From positions 1-21,870 of IMG/VR virus record IMGVR_UViG_3300042505_001147: a stretch of DNA of 21,870 nucleotides; one strand, written 5' to 3'. Source of the stretch: a virus. The notes below the pieces were generated by a model. That model was not told the origin of the DNA. It saw only the letters and a list, made by a program, of their open reading frames with translations, and searched no databases. A program made the translations under genes and the position numbers. Of the stretch, positions 15,807 to 21,870 are shown in pieces. Each line of letters opens with the position of its first letter. Position 1 is the first letter of the stretch.

Positions 15807-17046
15807 TTTGTTTTTAAAGGGTAATGTAAATATTGACCTTATCATTCCTGTGTGGAGTTCTCATAGAGCACATCCATTAGGAAATCGTTTATCGTTTATT
15901 TATTATAGACAAAGTGACGGAAGTGATGGAATAATTAATTTCAATCACATAGATGCAAAGAAAATAGATATGTTCGACATAACTAAAATAGTTCATGTCA
16001 ATACATTAGTTTTAGACAATAGGTATTTAAACACCATAGGATTGGATTATGAGTGGGTATACTTTGAAGAGAATGGGAAACCATTTATCTTTAATGAGGT
16101 CGTAGAATCGGTTTATAGAGGGTATAGAAACGACTTTAAAGAGTTAAATGATTGTGTACCTTTAATGAAGTGGTATGAAATCTTAAAGACAATCCCAAAT
16201 ATCAGTACAAGAAATGAATGGAATAGAACATATACATCAGCAATTAACACATTGGGAAGGCTGGAAGGGGCTGGGGTAAAAGTCGTTAGAGAAAAATTTA
16301 TTGATAGTTTTAATTTCAACGAGCAATACCTGCGAAAGAATGATATCGTCTATACACAATATAACCCTTACACTACTACCGGAAGGCCATCCAATAGACA
16401 TCTTAACGTAAACTACTCTGCTTTAAACAAATCCGATGGTACGAGAGAAATGTTTATAAGTCGTCATCCACATGGCACATTGATTCAATTTGACTATGAG
16501 TCTTATCACATTCGTTTGATTGCGAAAATGGTTGGGTATGAGTTTCCAACGGGTACTACGGCTCACCAACACCTTGCAAACCTTTATGGGTGTGATGTAG
16601 AGACGGCAAAGAAAATCACTTTTACATATCTTTATGGGGGATTAGATGAGAATGCAAGAGAAATACCATTCTTTCAATTAGTAGATAAATACATTAAGAA
16701 ATTATACCAATCGTTCGTCATTTCTGGAAAACTTACGACACTCTTATATAAAAGAGAAATACCATTCCATAGAATTGAGAGTGCAAACGAACAAAAGGTA
16801 TTCAACTATTTACTACAATCTTTGGAGACTGAAATTAATTATATGAAGATTGGTGAGGTATTGGAGTATTTGGAGGGGAGAATGTCAAAAATGATACTTT
16901 ATACCTATGATGCATTTCTTATCGACACACATCCTATTGAAAGAGAAAATCTTTTAAACGACATTAAAGAGATAATGGAGAAGGGTGGTTTCCCGCTTAA
17001 AGTTGAAGAAGGAGAGAATTATAACAATTTAGAGGTAATTGAATAA
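15775..17046 (+). CDS. Family A DNA polymerase domain protein, no recognisable exonuclease
   Basis: A 423-residue protein; residues ~195-420 hold the polymerase palm and fingers motifs. TTTGRPSN (200-207) with NSALN-like and REMF segments matches the TGRxSS...R..F region. Motif A is FDYESYHIRLIA (D240), motif B KKITFTYLYGG (K279, F283, Y287), motif C YTYDAFLID (D379). Both metal-binding Asp are present. Against E. coli Pol I the positions of E710 (His245), R754 (Val275), H881 (Tyr378) and E883 (Ala380) differ. The N-terminal ~140 residues (SHRAHPLGNRLSFIYYRQ, INFNHIDAKK) may be a decayed or diverged exonuclease-like domain; no DxE metal motif is clear. Possible roles are replication, repair or primer processing. 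CGT/CGA arginine codons and GAG/GGG look commoner than in the virion genes, a by-eye hint of separate origin. Confidence 0.83.
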   Translation: MNLIEDKHTLLLFLKGNVNIDLIIPVWSSHRAHPLGNRLSFIYYRQSDGSDGIINFNHIDAKKIDMFDITKIVHVNTLVLDNRYLNTIGLDYEWVYFEENGKPFIFNEVVESVYRGYRNDFKELNDCVPLMKWYEILKTIPNISTRNEWNRTYTSAINTLGRLEGAGVKVVREKFIDSFNFNEQYLRKNDIVYTQYNPYTTTGRPSNRHLNVNYSALNKSDGTREMFISRHPHGTLIQFDYESYHIRLIAKMVGYEFPTGTTAHQHLANLYGCDVETAKKITFTYLYGGLDENAREIPFFQLVDKYIKKLYQSFVISGKLTTLLYKREIPFHRIESANEQKVFNYLLQSLETEINYMKIGEVLEYLEGRMSKMILYTYDAFLIDTHPIERENLLNDIKEIMEKGGFPLKVEEGENYNNLEVIE

Positions 17047-17052
17047 AAACTT

Positions 17053-17061
17053 ATATTTATA
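17053..17061 (+). promoter_or_regulatory. ATATTTATA box, candidate late promoter for the 17081-21389 block
   Basis: Intergenic exact copy, 19 bases before ATG 17081. It would start late transcription again after the two genes with host-type promoters. The following genes are spaced by 18 and 3 bases, then overlap by 8 bases, so one transcript is likely. Confidence 0.5.
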
Positions 17062-17080
17062 TTAGTAAAATTATATACAA

Positions 17081-17818
17081 ATGAGATTAGTAGATTTAAT
17101 GCCATTACAAGAAATCGACTTTCCAAATCAGAAAGCATTCGACCAATACAATAAAGTACATAAATTAAGACCTGATACAAAAGTAACAGTTGCAGGTAGA
17201 GTAACTACTGCAGGAAGAGCTGCATTGAATACTAAAGATACAAAGGGAACATCAGTTTTCCCTAATGCAAAAAAGAAACCAACTCCACAAGATAATGATG
17301 TTTTCGATGGTGGTGTAGATGTTTTAGATACAGTTTCGGATTTATTACCTCCAGGTACAGGATTTACAAATAAAAAGACTGGTGATAAGATTACCGTTCA
17401 AAGATACGATGATGATAGTATGTATGTTTCATATGACAAAGTTCCTGGAAAAGAATTAAAATGGCCAATGAAACAATTCTTAAAAATGACAGCTAATAAA
17501 GAATTACAATTTACTCCAAAAGATAAATCAACTTCTAATCAACAACAATCATATAATCCAGCTCAAGCTTTCAATCAAAAAGTAAGTAAAATGACTGATG
17601 ATAATCAACATTCTGCAGCCGCAGTTGAATTGGCAATTTATATGGATGATAGAGAATCTTTAGCTAAATTACAACAAATCAAAAAATATCACGATAATAG
17701 AGGATATTTACAACCTGGTGAAGCAAAAGAAAGAGGTGAGATAGTTAATAATCTTTTACAAAGAGCTCAAAAAGAACTTCCAAAGAAAGATTTTGATTTG
17801 GTTAGTGGTGCATTTTAA
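17081..17818 (+). CDS. Unknown protein with capsid-targeting-like N-terminus
   Basis: A 245-residue protein I cannot assign. It starts MRLVDLMPLQEIDF, a short hydrophobic segment ending in L-Q-E, then a basic stretch (KVTVAGRVTTAGRAALN). Residues ~75-150 look beta-rich with DDDSMYVSYDKVPGK. A Gln/Ser/Asn-rich linker follows (TSNQQQSYNPAQAFNQ). The C-terminal ~80 residues are helical (SAAAVELAIYMDD, NNLLQRAQKEL). No transmembrane segment. The late-type box and the neighbours suggest a virion protein, possibly inside the head; this is inference. Confidence 0.75.
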   Translation: MRLVDLMPLQEIDFPNQKAFDQYNKVHKLRPDTKVTVAGRVTTAGRAALNTKDTKGTSVFPNAKKKPTPQDNDVFDGGVDVLDTVSDLLPPGTGFTNKKTGDKITVQRYDDDSMYVSYDKVPGKELKWPMKQFLKMTANKELQFTPKDKSTSNQQQSYNPAQAFNQKVSKMTDDNQHSAAAVELAIYMDDRESLAKLQQIKKYHDNRGYLQPGEAKERGEIVNNLLQRAQKELPKKDFDLVSGAF

Positions 17819-17836
17819 TAAAAACAATAATAGAAG

Positions 17837-20119
17837 ATGTCAATAAATTTCCAAGAAATCCTTAAAGAATTAGAATATCGTGTAGAACATGGTATTATTG
17901 ATTTGAATAAAGAGGAACAAGTTACAAAATTAGCAGAAATACTAAGAGAGAATGGTATTCCTGACGCTAATCAAATGGCACAAAAGACAAGAGTATACTT
18001 CAGTTATATTAACGAAGCTGGCCCTAAAAAAATTAATACACCTAAGAAAGAAGAACCCAAAGCAATTAAAGGTTCATTTCCTGCATATAGTAAATCCGCT
18101 GATAGAATTGTTGTATTTAAAAATAAAAAGAATTTTGATGATGCAATGTCATCTGGCAAATATTCAAAACCAACACCACAACAAATTAAAGCTCAAGCTC
18201 AAAAAGATAAAGTAGGTGATGGTGAAGATGATACAGAAAAGCAAACAGGAACAACTGGAAAAAAACCTGAACAACCTGTTTCAAATATCCCTCCTGCAGA
18301 ATTTAGAAATAGTGCAGAAAAAAGAGCTGCAGCTGCAAAAGATAGTGAACAAGATAAAACTGCAGGTATACGATTTACAACAACGGAACAAAAAGAAGTT
18401 TGGGAAGGATTGAATAATGGTGATATAAATGTATTAGTTGATGTTCAAAATAATTTAAGTGAGCAAAGAGATAGAGGTATTGCAGGAGCAGGTGGTTCCG
18501 TTCCGTCTTATGGTGAGTGTCAACTTACCAATTTTTCAAATGAATTGATTGATGGTGATGGATACGATGGGTACATCAGTAATAATGCAAAAGCAATTGA
18601 ACAATATAAAAATGCATTTGCAGTATCTGGTAAAAATAAAGTTGAACAAAAACAAAAAGATAAAATAATCAACGATACGGCTAAAGCTTTGGGGTTGGAT
18701 AGAACCACCGATTACAAACAAATTCTTACTTATATTGCAGCTAGAAATCATTATGGTGACCAAGAATTAAAAAGATTGAAGGAAAATAAGAAATCCGTTT
18801 GGTATTTGGGTGGTAAAAATGGATTTGGTAAGAATGCAGACGCTCTTAAAGAATGGACTGATGCGGAATTTGATGGTGCAATTTCAACTAATATTTTAAT
18901 CAAAACTAATAGTAATATTGATACCACACAACCACATATTGTAATGCAATCCGTTCCTGCAGGACATGACCAAGGAATATTACAACATTTGAAAACTCAA
19001 TTAAAATATGCAAAAGGTGCAGATAAAAAACACTATGAGCATGAAATTGATGCATTTGAACATTTGGGATTTCATGATACATATGCAGTCGGTTTTGATA
19101 AAAATGGTAGAACAACGGTGTATAGTCTTTCAAATAAAAAAGCTAATAATTTAGAAGATATTTGGAATAACACAACTCCGGCTTATATGTTGGGGTTGAT
19201 TAAAGAATCCTTTGGCCCTAAAGTATCTAATAAAGTTATCAATATCCTACAAAAAGGTGTTGTAATGGCAACCGATAGTAAAAAGGCTACTAATATGGCA
19301 TTTTCCGATGCAAAAATAGATGATGCATTTATTGCAATATGTCAACATCCACAATTATCCAAATATGTGGAGGGAATGCAAGCAAATAAAGCATTTAATA
19401 AATGGTTAGACCAAAATGATATTGCACCTAAGAAAACGGGTGAATGGTTAAAAGCAGCACAAGATTATACAAGGCAGGCCAATGGTGAAGTTGCATATGA
19501 TTCTTTTGGTAAGATATTTACAAAAATTGGAGAACTTACTCAAATAGAAAAATTTAGAAAAGCAAATCCAAATATTGATTATAATTCATTATCAATCAAA
19601 TCGGCAATTGATAATAAAAATAGTGAAAAAAATGTTTTGGATGCAATTCACAAAGATGTTGCAAGTTCAATTGCAAAAGCAGATAAAGAATTAGGATTTC
19701 CAAAGAAAAATGGTAAGAACGGCCCACATACACAGGCATATCTTACAACTATTATGAAATCAATGCACTTTGATATGATGGTTACAAACTACGATAAACA
19801 TTTAGGAGTAGTAACAGGTATAAGGGGAACGACATCAGGAGATTTTAGACAAGGATTGGCAATTGTATCTAAATTCAAAGGAGAGATAAAAACTGAAGAA
19901 GGAAGAAGATTATTAAACAAACATTTGGTAGAGAATTGTAAATTAGACCCACAAACTAGAGCAATTATTATTAAAGATGGTGATAATTCTTATAGTATAG
20001 TTGAAGATACTTGGAGGACGGCCGGAACATCGCAAAAGGTAGAAAAGAAAATAGGAGACCAATTAAGACAAGCTTTAGTTTTACAAGCAGATAATAGAAG
20101 GAAAAAAATACATTATTAA
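17837..20119 (+). CDS. Large unknown protein with capsid-targeting-like N-terminus, candidate internal head protein
   Basis: A 760-residue protein without a family I recognise. It begins MSINFQEILKE, close in pattern to the capsid-targeting peptide of T4 internal protein III (MKTYQEFIAE). Residues ~60-180 are a low-complexity Lys/Gln/Pro/Ala linker. From ~215 it looks globular: AGGSVPSYGECQL, YDGYISNN, HIVMQSVPAGHDQG, HYEHEIDAFEHLGFHDTYAVG, GRTTVYSLSNKKANN and LTTIMKSMHFDMMVTNYDKH. The many His/Asp/Glu are compatible with an enzyme, but no catalytic motif can be named. The C-terminus is basic (ADNRRKKIHY). Shadow reading frames inside it are not genes. Confidence 0.8.
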   Translation: MSINFQEILKELEYRVEHGIIDLNKEEQVTKLAEILRENGIPDANQMAQKTRVYFSYINEAGPKKINTPKKEEPKAIKGSFPAYSKSADRIVVFKNKKNFDDAMSSGKYSKPTPQQIKAQAQKDKVGDGEDDTEKQTGTTGKKPEQPVSNIPPAEFRNSAEKRAAAAKDSEQDKTAGIRFTTTEQKEVWEGLNNGDINVLVDVQNNLSEQRDRGIAGAGGSVPSYGECQLTNFSNELIDGDGYDGYISNNAKAIEQYKNAFAVSGKNKVEQKQKDKIINDTAKALGLDRTTDYKQILTYIAARNHYGDQELKRLKENKKSVWYLGGKNGFGKNADALKEWTDAEFDGAISTNILIKTNSNIDTTQPHIVMQSVPAGHDQGILQHLKTQLKYAKGADKKHYEHEIDAFEHLGFHDTYAVGFDKNGRTTVYSLSNKKANNLEDIWNNTTPAYMLGLIKESFGPKVSNKVINILQKGVVMATDSKKATNMAFSDAKIDDAFIAICQHPQLSKYVEGMQANKAFNKWLDQNDIAPKKTGEWLKAAQDYTRQANGEVAYDSFGKIFTKIGELTQIEKFRKANPNIDYNSLSIKSAIDNKNSEKNVLDAIHKDVASSIAKADKELGFPKKNGKNGPHTQAYLTTIMKSMHFDMMVTNYDKHLGVVTGIRGTTSGDFRQGLAIVSKFKGEIKTEEGRRLLNKHLVENCKLDPQTRAIIIKDGDNSYSIVEDTWRTAGTSQKVEKKIGDQLRQALVLQADNRRKKIHY

Positions 20120-20122
20120 AAA

Positions 20123-20527
20123 ATGAATACACAACTACTTTGCCTTTTTACGACAAAGGGAGAATTGGATAAGTCGGTTGATTTTATATTGACCAATTAT
20201 ACTCTAACTAATCCAAATGTTTTCATTTTAGAAAGTAAGGTGAGACCTGAAGAAGCTTTCATTACTTTTAATGTCGAAAAGGGTTCTAACGCAATCCCTT
20301 CGGAGTGGAAAACTATTCTTGTACATAGAAAGAAACAATCTAATTCGATATACACTATCAATGCACTTAATGAAGTAGTTAAGTCAAAAACGGGTGGTAT
20401 GTTGGATAATTCTTATATGATTGATTGGGAAGAATTTAGAAATTGTATCCTAACTACATCTAATACAGGTTATAAAATGATACCTACAAAAGTATTCAAA
20501 AGTTTTAATACAAATAATAATGCTTAA
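20123..20527 (+). CDS. Small phage protein of unknown function
   Basis: A 134-residue protein (MNTQLLCLFTTKGELDKSVDFIL...). The N-terminal half alternates strands and helices like a small alpha/beta domain; FITFNVEKG and WKTILVHRKKQSNSIYTINALNEVV are its clearest segments, and it contains two cysteines (positions 7 and 108). No family recognised. It starts 3 bases after the preceding stop and overlaps the next gene by 8 bases, so it is translationally coupled to both. It lacks the LxE-type N-terminus of its neighbours. Confidence 0.75.
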   Translation: MNTQLLCLFTTKGELDKSVDFILTNYTLTNPNVFILESKVRPEEAFITFNVEKGSNAIPSEWKTILVHRKKQSNSIYTINALNEVVKSKTGGMLDNSYMIDWEEFRNCILTTSNTGYKMIPTKVFKSFNTNNNA

Positions 20528-21389
20528 ACTTTCCAATATACTTGAAGATATATTAAAAGACGATGACATTGTTAAAAACAAAAAAACAGGCAATGTTTAT
20601 ATGGTTAAAAAAATGGACCCGATTAAACATGTTATACCAACAAAAAAACCTATCAATTCCAAATTAAAACCATCTAAACGAAAAGACTCAAAGGGAAATC
20701 AACTTGGGAGTATTCAAACTAAAAATGGTTCAATATTTTTTGGAATGGAACATTATAATTTAAAAGGAGCACAGGAAGTAGTTAATGATATTCAAAAAAT
20801 ATACCCACAAGATAGTAAAATTGCATTTTTAGGTGAAGGTGGTGATGATGATAATGTTTATGTAAAAGGGTCTGAACAAGAATATATTCACAATAAATTA
20901 AAAGAATATTATCCAAATTTTGTAAATGATAGTTGGGATGGAAAAGACTTAAATGTAATGAACGACCAATCACGTTTATATAAAGAACAAATGAAAAGAA
21001 CTGGCCTACCTCTCAATATTGTAAAAGCAGGAAATTGGGCAAGTATGGTTGGGCAAAATAAAAATACAAACGACTTTTCATCGGTTGATTATTTGGATGA
21101 AACAGGAAAACAATATCTACAAAAGTCAGCAAAAGAAGCCGGATTTCCACCAATACAAAATTTTGAAAAACCAAAGAAAAAGGATTACGATATACTATAT
21201 AGATTATCATTTCCTGCAGATTATAATGATAAAAAAACATCAGTTGGTGAATTAGCAGATACATTTAACGATATTAGAGATGAAAATTTAATTCGTAAAA
21301 CAAAAGAGTGGGAATCGAAAGGATACAAAGTAATTGCACCTGTCGGAGATGGCCATATTGATTTATTAAAAAATAAGAATCAAAAATAA
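20520..21389 (+). CDS. Unknown protein, weakly TraB/EreA-like, with capsid-targeting-like N-terminus
   Basis: A 289-residue protein. The N-terminus MLKLSNILEDILKDDD is an amphipathic segment with I-L-E, followed by a basic Lys/Pro linker to ~60. The globular part has FLGEGGDDDN (103-112), SEQEYIHNKL with E119, NDSWDGKDLNVMND, and near the C-terminus RDENLIRK (253-260) followed by VIAPVGDGHIDLL (271-283). The order GE near the start of the domain, an Arg-containing helix, then a strand ending G-x-G-H resembles the TraB/EreA/TIKI superfamily of metal-dependent hydrolases, but the first motif lacks its usual His. The assignment is tentative; otherwise unknown. Last gene of the 17081 block, followed at once by a host-type promoter. 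Confidence 0.75.
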   Translation: MLKLSNILEDILKDDDIVKNKKTGNVYMVKKMDPIKHVIPTKKPINSKLKPSKRKDSKGNQLGSIQTKNGSIFFGMEHYNLKGAQEVVNDIQKIYPQDSKIAFLGEGGDDDNVYVKGSEQEYIHNKLKEYYPNFVNDSWDGKDLNVMNDQSRLYKEQMKRTGLPLNIVKAGNWASMVGQNKNTNDFSSVDYLDETGKQYLQKSAKEAGFPPIQNFEKPKKKDYDILYRLSFPADYNDKKTSVGELADTFNDIRDENLIRKTKEWESKGYKVIAPVGDGHIDLLKNKNQK

Positions 21390-21421
21390 TTTGGAGATTT
21401 AAAATATTTTTCTTATATTTG
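21390..21421 (+). promoter_or_regulatory. Bacteroidota-type promoter for the 104-residue gene
   Basis: TTTG at 21390-21393, 20-base spacer ending AATATTTTTCT, TATATTTG at 21414-21421: an exact match to TTTG...TAnnTTTG. The ATG is 4 bases beyond the box, implying a leaderless or nearly leaderless mRNA. Best example of this class in the window. Confidence 0.75.
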
Positions 21422-21425
21422 GTTT

Positions 21426-21740
21426 ATGACAAAGAGAAATAGATACACTCCAATTCAAATTCACGCAAACGAACCTTCGGACATTTTTGAACTTAATAGA
21501 CGAGAACTTGCAAAAGCAATCGTAGATGGTATTGCATTCGGAATAAGAAATAAAAAGAAGAGAGTTGATTTCGCAAAAGTCTTAATTAAAGAGGTTATAG
21601 TTATTACATTATCCATTGATAGTAGAGAATTTACAGAATTATTAGAAGAACAATTACAAATCCTTATTGACTTTGAGGAATACGAAACTTGTGCTCTTGC
21701 AGTAAAATTGAAAAACAAATTAGAAACAATTAAAGAATAA
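21426..21740 (+). CDS. Small helical protein of unknown function (early/middle promoter)
   Basis: A 104-residue protein. The middle has a basic patch (GIRNKKKRVDFAK). The C-terminal ~38 residues (EFTELLEEQLQILIDFEEYETCALAVKLKNKLE) form a predicted helical hairpin reminiscent of UVR motifs, where a FE.A/C.L pattern follows a first helix; this is a weak resemblance. Its host-type promoter sets it apart from the late genes upstream. It is followed 3 bases later by another gene. Confidence 0.7.
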   Translation: MTKRNRYTPIQIHANEPSDIFELNRRELAKAIVDGIAFGIRNKKKRVDFAKVLIKEVIVITLSIDSREFTELLEEQLQILIDFEEYETCALAVKLKNKLETIKE

Positions 21741-21743
21741 ATT

Positions 21744-21870
21744 ATGGGTGAACAACATGTACCACTTACATTTGATGAAAACGGATTAGTTACATCAGTA
21801 GGAAAACAAAAAGACGAATTTGACATTTATGAAACCTGTGTTATGTGTGGTGAAGAAACTACTACATTAA
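21744..21870 (+). CDS. Small protein with CxxC motif (3' end outside window)
   Basis: ATG 21744 opens a frame that stays open to the right edge (42 codons): MGEQHVPLTFDENGLVTSV... then ETCVMCGEET. The CVMC pair may be half of a zinc-binding site whose second half lies outside the window. It is 3 bases after the preceding gene and probably shares its promoter. Confidence 0.6.
   Translation, partial: MGEQHVPLTFDENGLVTSVGKQKDEFDIYETCVMCGEETTTL

Noticed and set aside
21461-21826. 121-codon minus-strand open frame near the right end
   Set aside because: Opposite two + strand genes, one with an exact promoter match; the product is Ser/Asn/Phe-rich with no recognisable features.

Overview
The window is a stretch of a tailed double-stranded DNA phage genome with a contractile, T4-like tail (myovirus morphology). 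Every gene I accept lies on the + strand, packed with gaps of a few to about 95 bases. The DNA is strongly AT-rich. No tRNA, CRISPR array, integrase or insertion sequence was seen. The likely host is a member of the Bacteroidota, probably a flavobacterium. The basis is three intergenic promoters of the form TTTG, 19-20 bases, TATATTTG-like (the Bacteroidota housekeeping-sigma pattern), together with mostly absent Shine-Dalgarno sequences. Host and phage genus are inference.

Layout. (1) Positions 1-3456, host-interaction block: the 3' end of a tail fibre gene with an S74 self-cleaving chaperone, a GT-B glycosyltransferase, and an adhesin-like protein carrying an intein-like Hint domain in front of a LamG-like domain. 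(2) Positions 3528-6306: tail sheath (gp18-like) and tail tube (gp19-like), closed by a clear intrinsic terminator. (3) Positions 6403-14904, tail and baseplate assembly in T4-type order: gp26-like protein, overlapping gp51-like protein, a small unknown, tape measure, gp48/gp54-like tube initiator, gp53-like LysM wedge protein, a large hub-like protein and a small conserved-looking protein. (4) Positions 14959-17046: two non-structural genes with host-type promoters, a phytanoyl-CoA-dioxygenase-like protein and a family A DNA polymerase without a recognisable exonuclease. (5) Positions 17081-21389: four proteins of unknown function. Three of them start with a short segment ending in L-x-E or I-L-E, resembling the capsid-targeting peptides of T4 internal proteins. 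(6) Positions 21426 to the end: a small gene under a third host-type promoter, and the start of a CxxC protein.

Two promoter classes can be read. An ATATTTATA box lies 13-35 bases before six genes (a one-mismatch copy precedes a seventh), nearly all virion genes, and is a candidate late promoter. The TTTG/TATATTTG class precedes the two metabolic or replication genes and the small gene at 21426, and is a candidate early or middle promoter. This would let non-structural genes sit inside the structural region and still be expressed on a different schedule.

The most interesting points are: the intein-like domain whose +1 residue is lysine; a polymerase with both catalytic aspartates but several altered active-site residues, whose start codon lies inside a perfect 11-bp inverted repeat; a dioxygenase whose HxD iron motif reads HxN; a possible translational frameshift between the gp26-like and gp51-like genes; and the possible packaged, ejected protein set at 17081-21389.
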